Below are positions 1-5,890 of a stretch of DNA of 6,073 bases, one piece after another. The notes under the pieces are model-generated. The model was not told the origin of the DNA. It saw only the letters and a list, made by a program, of their open reading frames with translations, and did no database searches. Each line of letters starts with the position of its first letter. Position 1 is the first letter of the stretch. Source of the DNA: an uncultured Candidatus Udaeobacter sp. (lineage in GTDB: Bacteria; Verrucomicrobiota; Verrucomicrobiia; Chthoniobacterales; UBA10450); the NCBI GenBank assembly GCA_955652245.1, contig CATPAV010000134.1:1-6073 (forward strand), written 5' to 3'. Made by a program: the position numbers and the translations under genes.

Positions 1-112
1 CACTAATTCGCTTTCGCACGTCACAATGAGTCCAGGTAAAAGGCGTGGCATGCTGGTTGTAATGTTCAATGTAGGAGTCGATACGGCTTGAGGCTCGCGG
101 CCGCCAGATATG
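1..112 (-). pseudogene. C-terminal remnant of an IS630-type transposase, running off the left edge
   Basis: Read on the minus strand, positions 85 down to 2 encode a stretch containing YIEHYNQHATPFTWT followed by a basic tail (VRKRIS). This matches the conserved end of IS630-family DDE transposases, where a helix ending in a Tyr-Asn pair is followed by a Lys/Thr-Pro-Phe-x-Trp motif. The frame is open from 112 to the window edge and is closed upstream by a TGA at 115-113, so the catalytic DDE core and the N-terminal helix-turn-helix are missing. Nothing like them is visible in the other frames up to position 400. The natural C-terminus should lie a few codons beyond the window edge. I read it as a decayed or interrupted insertion sequence, not a functional transposase. 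The family call rests on a short motif recalled from memory, so the subfamily is uncertain. Confidence 0.6.
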
Positions 113-132
113 TCACCCTTATTTAACTGTCA
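111..132. repeat. TGTCA direct repeats, possible transposon end
   Basis: Two TGTCA copies lie at 111-115 and 128-132, starting 17 bases apart, with a weaker TGTCT at 151-155. The first starts where the transposase remnant stops being readable. Ends beginning with TGT and carrying several short direct transposase-binding repeats are typical of IS21-, Tn552- and Tn7-related elements. No matching right end or transposase gene for such an element is visible in the window, so this may be a lone end or chance. Confidence 0.25.
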
Positions 133-402
133 TTACACTAGTTTATCCAGTGTCTTTCTAATCTGGCGAAAAAGAACGGTATGAACGAGCGAAAGAGTTT
201 GGAAGACATGGTGCTTGTTGGTTGGAGGAAGGGAATATTCTTCCGACAGCCGCACAGCCCGTCCTTCCTAAGAAAGAACGAGATGTACTTTAGAATTGGC
301 AAGGTGGAGCTTGTATATTTGATGCTTCGAGGTTGACCAGCTTATTGTAAGGCAGTTTCATCATCGGTTCTTCTGTTCTGGGGTCAGTCTTTAAGGAGAA
401 AA
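113..402. other. AT-richer intergenic region, no convincing gene
   Basis: Apart from the TGTCA repeats and the doxX leader I see no recognisable gene here. A 51-codon plus-strand reading frame (181-336) lacks a ribosome binding site and resembles nothing I know. Base composition is more AT-rich than the operon downstream. The region is probably the scar between the old insertion sequence and the doxX promoter. Confidence 0.4.
319..361 (+). promoter_or_regulatory. weak sigma70-like promoter candidates upstream of doxX
   Basis: Two overlapping weak matches are present. TTGATG (319-324) lies 18 bases before TATTGT (343-348). TTGACC (333-338) lies 17 bases before TTTCAT (356-361). Each -10 box matches the consensus at four of six positions. 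Either would give a leader of roughly 35-50 bases before the doxX start. The position is right but the sequence match is modest. Confidence 0.25.
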
Positions 403-858
403 ATGCAGCGAAATATTGCCATCGACCGAAGTTGGGCGATTTTATTTGCGCGACTGGTTCTCGGGCTCATTTTCTTCATGGCGGGCGTATACAAAGTCTT
501 TCAACTTGGCCCGCTCGAGCATGCCCGGAAATATTTCTTGCCATATGCCGATACGTTCTTGCCCATTTGGTCCCTGTGGGCCACGGGCGTCGTTATTCCT
601 TTCGTTGAGCTTGTCGCTGGCGGTTTGGTAATGCTTGGTCTGCGGATGCGCGAGGCTCTGGTTTCTCTGGGCTTCGTTTTAGCGATTGTGACATTCGGTC
701 ATCTGTTGAAGGAGCCGCTCTATGAATTTCATACGCACGTCATCCCTCGTCTCGCCCTACTGCTGTTTATTCTCTTGTTGCCGCGAGAAGATGACCGATT
801 TTCGCTAGATTACCTTCTGCTGTTCCGCACGGATAAGAGAGTTGATGGCAAGAACTGA
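403..858 (+). CDS. DoxX family small integral membrane protein
   Basis: This 151-residue protein has four predicted membrane helices at about residues 11-32, 56-79, 84-102 and 112-127. The first helix region carries the DoxX hallmark: Arg, then LGLIFFMAGVYKVF, meaning a Gly-rich helix ending in a G-x-x-K pair. Length and helix count fit the DoxX family of small inner-membrane proteins. Members have been linked to thiosulfate:quinone oxidoreductase in archaea and to redox or thiol stress in bacteria, but most have no known activity, so none is assigned. The start is well supported: AAGGAG at 393-398 lies four bases before the ATG. A Pro-Arg-Glu-Asp-Asp charged stretch follows helix 4, and the C-terminal tail is hydrophilic. 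The gene is monocistronic in appearance, with 398 bases before the next gene and no clear terminator hairpin. Its composition is more AT-rich than that of the operon. Confidence 0.85.
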   Translation: MQRNIAIDRSWAILFARLVLGLIFFMAGVYKVFQLGPLEHARKYFLPYADTFLPIWSLWATGVVIPFVELVAGGLVMLGLRMREALVSLGFVLAIVTFGHLLKEPLYEFHTHVIPRLALLLFILLLPREDDRFSLDYLLLFRTDKRVDGKN

Positions 859-913
859 TGATGGTTCAGGGTTGAGATCTGCCGCGTGTGACTTGAGCCA
901 TTCGGCGCGGAAC

Positions 914-979
914 ATGAAGCTACCGGCCGTCACGATTCTGTTTTTGGTAAGCTCATACTCCGTTTCTCGCAATCCTTAA
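914..979 (+). pseudogene. orphan secretion-signal-like N-terminus, 21 codons
   Basis: An ATG at 914 opens a 21-residue frame beginning MKLPAVTILFLVSSYS, a basic residue then a hydrophobic core then small and polar residues. It then hits TAA at 977-979. It looks like the first half of an exported protein's leader with nothing left behind it. No good ribosome binding site precedes it (only a short GCGG), and a match of this length could be chance. Confidence 0.2.
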
Positions 980-1145
980 ACTCTAGTCGCATACATGATA
1001 ATTATGACGCCTGCGAGGGCAACAGGGTAGAAAACGCGGGTCGGGGCGCAGGCTGTTGCGGAGCGGGTCAATTTAAAGACGAGTCATTTGCGCTCTTTGA
1101 CGTTGCCAAGTGAAGGATCGAAGGCTGAATGAGAGTTTTCAGATG

Positions 1146-1154
1146 TGGTATAAA
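1146..1154 (+). promoter_or_regulatory. extended -10 promoter element for the operon
   Basis: TGGTATAAA is an extended -10 match: a TG dinucleotide one base before TATAAA, which agrees with TATAAT at five of six positions. Any -35 box is poor (CTGAAT or TGAATG near 1125-1131), which is usual when the TG extension is present. The predicted transcript would start near 1161, leaving a leader of about 95 bases before the hydrolase ATG. It is the best promoter candidate in the 398-base gap upstream of the four-gene operon. Confidence 0.4.
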
Positions 1155-1256
1155 GAAAGCGCTTCGATTAGTCTTACAAATTCCAGTAAGAATGAACACC
1201 GCACAGAGCTGCGTGCAGATCGCTCCTGAGCGCGCGCTGCAACTGACAAGGACAGC

Positions 1257-2492
1257 ATGATCACGATTCGCTCGTCAGAAGGCCAGGAGTTTGCAGCCTA
1301 CCTGGCGTTGCCATCGGGTGGAGAAGGTCCCGGCCTGGTCCTTTTGCAGGAGATTTTCGGAATCAACCGGGACATGCGCGCCATTGCCGATTGGTATGCC
1401 GCGAGAGGGTTTGTCGTAGCCTGCCCTGATCTCTTCTGGCGACAGGAGCCGGGCGTGCAACTGACCGATCACAGCGATGAAGAGTGGCAGCGCGCCATGG
1501 AGTTGTATCAGGGACTAGACGAGGCCAAAGCCGTGGCAGATGCGGCGGTGACGCTGGCCTTTCTGCGCCAACATCCAGCCTGCACGGGGAAAGTCGGAAC
1601 GGTTGGGTTTTGCCTCGGCGGGAAACTGGCTTACCTGCTGGCGACGCGCTCTGACCCGAATTGTTCAGTCGCCTATTACGGCGTCGGCATCGAGTCCGCT
1701 CTTGCGGAAGCGGCGCGCATTAGTTGTCCGACGATGCTGCACATGGCCGGCCGGGATCAATTCTGCCCACCCTCAGCTCAGGCACAGATTCATCAGGCGC
1801 TGGATACGCACCCGTTGGTAACGCTCCACATATACGCGGAACAGGATCACGCTTTTGCTCGCATCGGCGGCGCGCACTTTAACGCGCAGGCCGCTGAGTT
1901 GGCGCATCTGCGAACGCTGGAATTCTTCGTCCGCCATCTCGGAGGGCCGGCTGTTACAAACGCGCCACAGAGGTTGTCCGATCTCTGGGATGAGCACGTC
2001 AAGTATGAGTTTGCGACACGCAATACTGAGGACACGCTGGCGACGATGGTCGAAGATGCCTACGTCAATCACGTTCCTGTGCTGACTGGCGGGATCGGCC
2101 ACGATCAACTGCGGGAGTTTTATTCGCAGCGCTTCATTCCCCAAATGCCGCCAGACACAAGGATGACTCCGGTGTCGCGGACCATCGGCGTTGACCGTGT
2201 GGTTGATGAGATGGTTTTTGAGTTCACCCACACCATCAAGATGGACTGGATGCTGCCCGGCCTCGCGCCAACGGGCAAGCATGTCAAAGTCCCGCTGGTC
2301 GTGATCGTGCATTTCCGCGACGACAAACTAGCGCACGAACACATCTACTGGGATCAGGCTTCCGTGCTGGTCCAATTGGGACTACTGGATGACGGTAAGT
2401 TGCCTGTGGCCGGAGTTGAGAGCGGGGAAAAAGTTCTCGACCCGCGCTTGCCCGCGAACCGTTTGATGGAGCGCGCCGATGGCCAACGATGA
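1257..2492 (+). CDS. dienelactone hydrolase fused to a C-terminal NTF2/SnoaL-like domain
   Basis: Residues 1-230 form a dienelactone hydrolase-type alpha/beta hydrolase. The nucleophile is Cys119 in GFCLGG, with Asp167 (AGRDQF) and His198 (QDHAF) completing the triad. Glu32 (QEIFG) is the usual partner that activates the Cys, and Arg202 follows the His. The spacings (87, 48 and 31 residues) equal those I recall for the Pseudomonas enzyme (Glu36, Cys123, Asp171, His202), so the site looks intact. Such enzymes hydrolyse dienelactone to maleylacetate in chloroaromatic breakdown, but many relatives act on other lactones or esters. Residues about 238-380 form a second domain of the NTF2/SnoaL type (MVEDAYVNHVP, then a GG-x-GHDQLREFY stretch, ending HEHIYWDQASVLVQLGLL). 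Typical stand-alone hydrolases are about 230-250 residues, so 411 reflects a true fusion. There is no signal peptide, so it should be cytoplasmic. AAGGA at 1248-1252 supports the start. It is the first gene of the operon and overlaps the permease by 14 bases. The natural substrate is unknown. Confidence 0.88.
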   Translation: MITIRSSEGQEFAAYLALPSGGEGPGLVLLQEIFGINRDMRAIADWYAARGFVVACPDLFWRQEPGVQLTDHSDEEWQRAMELYQGLDEAKAVADAAVTLAFLRQHPACTGKVGTVGFCLGGKLAYLLATRSDPNCSVAYYGVGIESALAEAARISCPTMLHMAGRDQFCPPSAQAQIHQALDTHPLVTLHIYAEQDHAFARIGGAHFNAQAAELAHLRTLEFFVRHLGGPAVTNAPQRLSDLWDEHVKYEFATRNTEDTLATMVEDAYVNHVPVLTGGIGHDQLREFYSQRFIPQMPPDTRMTPVSRTIGVDRVVDEMVFEFTHTIKMDWMLPGLAPTGKHVKVPLVVIVHFRDDKLAHEHIYWDQASVLVQLGLLDDGKLPVAGVESGEKVLDPRLPANRLMERADGQR

Positions 2493-3960
2493 TCAGGTCG
2501 ACACGGAAACCACAGCCTCTCAAGTTCTGATCGGGCGCTTGCGGCGTGATCTGGGCACGCTGGAATCTTACGCCGCGTTGCTGGGCATTCTGATCGGGGC
2601 CGGAATCTTCACGGTGACGAGTCGCGCCTGGACGCTCACCGGGCCGAGCGTGATTCTTGGGTATATCCTTCTCCTGCCCGTCATCCTCGCCACCTCCGTG
2701 CCGTATGCCGCGTTTCTCTCAACACCGCTCGGGCGTGAACCGGGCGGCGAGTACACGCACATCTCGCGGACACTCGGCGGATACCGCATCGCCTTCATCG
2801 GGACGTGGCTGAAGATCATCTCTTACATCGGTGCGTTGGCTTTTCTCGCCACCGCTCTGGCCGATTACATGATTCAGTTCGCCGGTGGTCGCCTGCAACC
2901 AGAGATACACCGTTTACCGCTGGCGCTGGGGAGTCTGATCTTTTTTTATCTGGTCCACGTCGTTGGAGTGCGCTGGTTCGGTCGTTTGCAGGTGACGATG
3001 TGCGCGCTGCTTGGGCTTTCGTTAATCGTGCTGATTGTGCCGGGCTTATTTGCAATCCGCGTGGCAAACTACCAGCCATTTATCACGCACGGCCTTGCAG
3101 GATTAGCGGCGAGCCTCACGCTGCTCTTCTTCTCGTATGCCGGTTTCGAGTCTCTGGCCCAGACGGCGGGCGAAGTAAAAGACAGCACCGAACGGCTGCC
3201 GCGAGTTTTCCTGAAAGGTATAACGATCACGGCTGTCATCTTTGTGCTGATGTCTGTCGTCGCTTTTGGCGTCCTGCCGGGCTCGCGCTTGCAGGCCAGC
3301 AACGCGCCGATGGCGGAAGTCGCCTCCGTCTATCTGCCCGCCGGTGCCGCGCTGTTCGTCACCTTCGGCGCGATTATGGCGGTGACGACTTCCATCAACT
3401 CGACCATGCTGGTGCCATCGCGGCTGGCCATTATTCTGGCGTGCGACGGATTGGCCCCGCGCTGGATTGGCGCGATTCAGCCGCGCACGGGGACGCCGAT
3501 TCCCGGTCTCACGCTCACGCTGGCAGCGGCAACCGTTCTGCTCATTAGCGGACAAGTCTCGCTGGCGCTGAACATTGCAGTCTTTGCGTTGGTCGTCCTT
3601 TATTTCCTTCACAGCCTGACCTTCCTGCTGCTTCCGCGCCGGAATCCCCGACTCTACTCGCTCATCAACATTTCGCTGTCGTCATCATTTCAGCGGGCGG
3701 CGGCTCTGCTGTCCGTGCTGGCGATGGGCGGAATCATTGCGATTCAGGTAGTTCAGGATCTGCGAACGTTGGGGGCACAGAGTCTCCGGCAGAGACTTGT
3801 CGGTCACTCACTCACAAGCGTCGAACTTGCCTTAGCCTGGGGTTTGATCGGAGCCATTCTCTACGCTTACGGTCGAATACGCCGACCGCATGAATCGAGA
3901 GATGACGAGATCATTTTTGCAGAGCTTGAAACTCGACGGGAGAACAGCGATGGAGATTGA
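2479..3960 (+). CDS. APC superfamily amino acid permease
   Basis: This 493-residue protein has about twelve hydrophobic membrane segments. The family's substrate-binding first helix is present as GILIGAGIF (residues 36-44), with the broken-helix glycines. The helix 6 region reads FFSYAGFESLAQTAGEVKD (217-235), the usual F-x-x-Y-x-G-F-E followed by an acidic GEVKD where most members have EEVKNP. A loop with GLAPRWIGAIQPRTGTPIPG (324-343) matches the conserved segment before helix 9. Length fits a 12-helix APC transporter, which imports amino acids or related amines by proton or sodium symport or by exchange; the substrate cannot be told from sequence. The N-terminus (about 30 residues) and C-terminus are hydrophilic and cytoplasmic. 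The start overlaps the end of the hydrolase gene by 14 bases, with GGAG at 2468-2471 seven bases upstream, so translation is likely coupled. It overlaps the next gene by 11 bases. Confidence 0.88.
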   Translation: MANDDQVDTETTASQVLIGRLRRDLGTLESYAALLGILIGAGIFTVTSRAWTLTGPSVILGYILLLPVILATSVPYAAFLSTPLGREPGGEYTHISRTLGGYRIAFIGTWLKIISYIGALAFLATALADYMIQFAGGRLQPEIHRLPLALGSLIFFYLVHVVGVRWFGRLQVTMCALLGLSLIVLIVPGLFAIRVANYQPFITHGLAGLAASLTLLFFSYAGFESLAQTAGEVKDSTERLPRVFLKGITITAVIFVLMSVVAFGVLPGSRLQASNAPMAEVASVYLPAGAALFVTFGAIMAVTTSINSTMLVPSRLAIILACDGLAPRWIGAIQPRTGTPIPGLTLTLAAATVLLISGQVSLALNIAVFALVVLYFLHSLTFLLLPRRNPRLYSLINISLSSSFQRAAALLSVLAMGGIIAIQVVQDLRTLGAQSLRQRLVGHSLTSVELALAWGLIGAILYAYGRIRRPHESRDDEIIFAELETRRENSDGD

Positions 3961-4186
3961 AGGGAAAAGAGTCCTGGTGACGGGAGCTAATCGCGGTTTG
4001 GGTCGCGCTCTGGCACTTGCGTGTCTTGGGGCAGGCGCGCGCGAGGTGTTAGCCGGTGCGCGACAGACGGCTATCCGCGCAGAGAATATTGAAACTCCGA
4101 TTGGCGATGCCGCCCGCGAAGTTATGGACGGGCTGGCGTCTGATCCGCTGGCGATAGAGATGTCCTTCGCGGAGTACCGCGCTTGA
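3950..4186 (+). pseudogene. short-chain dehydrogenase with a large internal in-frame deletion
   Basis: The 78-residue product starts like a classical short-chain dehydrogenase/reductase: MEIEGKRVLVTGANRGLGRA holds the beta1 strand and the TGxxxGxG NAD(P)-binding loop, followed by the beta2 segment (REVLAGARQ). From about residue 44 it jumps to what looks like an SDR C-terminus: GDAAREVMDGLASDPLAIE and then a F-A-E-Y tail. The whole middle is missing: the acidic pocket, NNAG, the catalytic Ser and the YxxxK pair. That is about 150 residues compared with the usual 230-250. It cannot be a working dehydrogenase. The frame is kept on both sides of the presumed junction (about 4064-4082), so the deletion may be recent, selected to preserve coupling, or an assembly error. 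GGGAGAA at 3938-3944 supports the ATG at 3950. An earlier in-frame ATG at 3890 would add 20 residues lying inside the permease gene, with no homology. It overlaps the permease by 11 bases and the next gene by four. Confidence 0.65.
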
Positions 4187-5361
4187 GTGAAATGGCAGGA
4201 CCAAACATCGACCGCCGCCGAGCAGAATTCCCAACCTTAGCGTCGGGGATTCACCTGTTGAGTCACAGCCTTGGCCCAGTTCCGCGCGCGGCACGTGAAT
4301 CGTTGCTCGCTTATTACGAGGCTTGGGAGCAACACACCAGCGAGGACGCCTGGGCCGCAAGCTGGTGGGAGTTGTCGCGACAGGTGGGCGACCGAATCGC
4401 ACGCATCCTGAGCGGGGCGCCGGGCTCAGTGCAGATTCAACCAAATGCCTCGATTGCGCTCGCGAGTGTCGCATCGTGTTTTGACTTCGCATCGACAAAG
4501 CGCAATAAGGTAGTCACGTCCGCGCTAGATTTCCCTTCGATGGAATACATCTGGGAAGCGCGGAGAGCTCTCGGCGCGAAGGTTGAGATTGTTGCCTCGC
4601 CTGACGGCATTACGGTTCCTCTCGAAAACATTCTCGCGGCCATCGACGACACAACGAGTCTCGTGGCGATGTCACACACTTCATTTCGGAGTTCATATCG
4701 CGTGGATGCAAAAGCGATCGTGGAACGCGCGCATAGCGTCGGTGCGCTAGTCCTACTTGATGTCTATCAATCGGCCGGAACGATTGAGTTGGATGCGAAC
4801 GGCTGGGGCGTTGATTTCCTGATCGGCGGCACGATCAAGTGGCTCTGTGGCGGCCCAGCCTGCGGGTATCTGTACGTGCGACCCGACCTGCAGAGAGATC
4901 TAAAGCCGCGACTTACTGGCTGGGTCGCGCACGACGCTCCATTTGACTTCGCGCATTCGCCCATGCGTTACGCCAGGTCTGTCCGCCGATTCGCGCAGGG
5001 CACGCCGAGCATTCCCGCGCTCTATTCAGCACTGCCCGGTCTGCAAATCTTAGAGGAAGTCGGCGCCGAAACAATCGCGCGCGAATCCCGCCGCCGAACA
5101 GAATCGATGGTCGCGTTTGCTCTGGAGCAGGGATGGAAAGTAAACAGCCCACGCGACGTCAACGAGCGCGGGGGTTCAGTAATGATTGATGTCGATAAAC
5201 CTCCAGCAATGGTAGATCGTCTTGCGAAGAGAAAAGTATTCGTTGATTGCCGCCCCGGCGTGGGCTTGCGCATCTCGCCTCACTTCTTCAACACAGATGA
5301 AGAAGTAGCGGAAGCAATGACGATCCTCTCACAATTGATTGGTGAAGTATCAGACCTATAG
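4183..5361 (+). CDS. kynureninase-like, aminotransferase class V fold PLP enzyme
   Basis: This 392-residue protein is a fold-type I PLP enzyme. Lys219 in GGTIKWLCGGP is the expected Schiff-base lysine. Asp193 (LLDVYQSAG) should bind the pyridine nitrogen, with Gln196 packing nearby. Arg363 in GLRISPHFFNT is the likely carboxylate-binding residue. The DFPS segment (116-119), the TGW (245-247) and the GTP loop (273-275) recall kynureninase, which splits kynurenine to anthranilate and alanine. However, the Tyr that precedes the lysine in kynureninase is Ile218 here, and the Asp of its F-P-x-D motif is Met120. I therefore call it kynureninase-like, not kynureninase; an aminotransferase, lyase or desulfurase-type activity is possible. 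The TTG start has GGAG at 4171-4174 eight bases upstream and shares the TTGA overlap with the preceding stop. An in-frame ATG at 4192 is the alternative, but it has poorer spacing. It is the last gene of the operon; no clear terminator follows. Confidence 0.85.
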   Translation: MSEMAGPNIDRRRAEFPTLASGIHLLSHSLGPVPRAARESLLAYYEAWEQHTSEDAWAASWWELSRQVGDRIARILSGAPGSVQIQPNASIALASVASCFDFASTKRNKVVTSALDFPSMEYIWEARRALGAKVEIVASPDGITVPLENILAAIDDTTSLVAMSHTSFRSSYRVDAKAIVERAHSVGALVLLDVYQSAGTIELDANGWGVDFLIGGTIKWLCGGPACGYLYVRPDLQRDLKPRLTGWVAHDAPFDFAHSPMRYARSVRRFAQGTPSIPALYSALPGLQILEEVGAETIARESRRRTESMVAFALEQGWKVNSPRDVNERGGSVMIDVDKPPAMVDRLAKRKVFVDCRPGVGLRISPHFFNTDEEVAEAMTILSQLIGEVSDL

Positions 5362-5483
5362 GACCTATCATGGCCTCATGGCTCTGCCGACAAATCAAGG
5401 AATGAATTTTGACAATGCTCTAAAAAAATCGGTGGTTCCGCCAGCGGTAGCTGAGCTCCATTCTCGGTAGGACGTGAAGCGCG
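5362..5483. other. short intergenic gap with an isolated -35-like box
   Basis: A perfect TTGACA sits at 5409-5414, but no acceptable -10 box follows at 16-18 bases. A short direct repeat (GACCTATA then GGACCTAT) spans the stop codon of the PLP enzyme. A stem around 5431-5442 has an A tract on its left side (5422-5428), which would read as a very weak terminator on the minus strand only. No gene is visible. Confidence 0.35.
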
Positions 5484-5795
5484 ATGAACGCCACATTGCA
5501 GATAGCTCTGCTTGCGTTGGTGCCTGTGTGCATGCTGTTTGCTGGGTCGGCAGTCCTTTTCTTCAGTGCAAAGACTGTGGCCTCCTTCGTACAGCTACTC
5601 GGCGCAGGATGTCTCGTGATAGTCGTGCTCACTCATCTCTCAGAAGCACTTCACCCGTTCCCTTGGATGTATTGGGGTCGCCCACACAGCATTGGTCATT
5701 ACCTCGATTTCTGGAGTGCTGTTCTTGGTCTCACTCTGTTTCCCCTCGGATATTTATTTTACGCACTCGCGAGGCGAAATACCCAACAGACCTAA
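5484..5795 (+). CDS. small three-helix membrane protein of unknown function
   Basis: The 103-residue product is very hydrophobic, with predicted membrane helices at about residues 5-27, 32-52 and 72-95. A short loop between helices 2 and 3 is rich in aromatic and His residues (HLSEALHPFPWMYWGRPHSIGHY), and the tail is basic (RR) then polar. I do not assign a family. The organised helices, the Gly-Ala-Gly and L-G-L-T-L-F-P-L-G segments, and the loop His and Trp residues argue that this is the true frame. The overlapping frame starting at a GTG at 5474 gives a Cys- and Arg-rich product without structure. AGGAC at 5469-5473 lies ten bases before the ATG, a somewhat long spacing. The gene is 122 bases after the operon and may have its own promoter. 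The stop is followed at once by a structured repeat-like tail, as in gene cassettes. Confidence 0.65.
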   Translation: MNATLQIALLALVPVCMLFAGSAVLFFSAKTVASFVQLLGAGCLVIVVLTHLSEALHPFPWMYWGRPHSIGHYLDFWSAVLGLTLFPLGYLFYALARRNTQQT

Positions 5796-5890
5796 CCAAG
5801 CGCTGCAGCCAAACGGCGGGGTGTTGGCAACTCGTCGCCCAACATTTCGGCCCGCATTCGCTATACGGCGGATTTTCTACCGCTAACAAT
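5790..5890. repeat. structured tail after the small membrane gene, attC-like or dispersed repeat
   Basis: ACCTAAC at 5790-5796, which includes the stop codon, fits the RYYYAAC core of an integron attC site. A palindrome GCTGCAGC (5802-5809) follows. Then comes a long imperfect hairpin in which GCGGG (5816-5820) pairs with CCCGC (5851-5855) and TGTTGG (5822-5827) pairs with CCAACA (5839-5844), closed by a loop of about eight to ten bases and broken by a one-sided bulge at 5845-5850. A second CTAAC lies at 5883-5887. The partner GTTRRRY core expected of an attC is not found, and no integron integrase is present. It may be a genome-dispersed repeat that follows small genes, or an RNA 3' structure. 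There is no T tract, so it is not a standard terminator. Confidence 0.4.

Larger units (their letters stand above)
859..1256. other. 398-base gap with an operon leader and a gene-start relic
   Basis: No full gene is visible. The gap contains a 21-codon orphan with a signal-peptide-like start (914-979), an extended -10 promoter (1146-1154) and a leader of about 95 bases before the hydrolase gene. I see no riboswitch that I can recognise and no hairpin followed by a T tract after doxX. Confidence 0.5.

Noticed and set aside
181..336. 51-residue plus-strand open frame before doxX
   Set aside because: No ribosome binding site, no recognisable motif, and composition as expected for chance; it overlaps the region where a doxX promoter is expected.
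1773..2312. 179-residue minus-strand open frame opposite the hydrolase fusion
   Set aside because: Antisense to a clearly coding gene, with no family motif and no ribosome binding site; typical of GC-rich coding DNA.
2805..3548. 247-residue plus-strand open frame inside the permease gene
   Set aside because: It lies wholly within a well-supported permease reading frame and its product is Arg-, His- and Ala-rich low-complexity sequence with no domain.
4049..4498. 149-residue minus-strand open frame opposite the SDR remnant and the PLP gene
   Set aside because: Pro-, Arg- and Ser-rich without domain signals; the opposite strand has clear homology.
5409..5437. Promoter for the small membrane gene based on a perfect TTGACA
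   Set aside because: No -10 box at 16-18 bases spacing; the following sequence is GGTGGTT-like.
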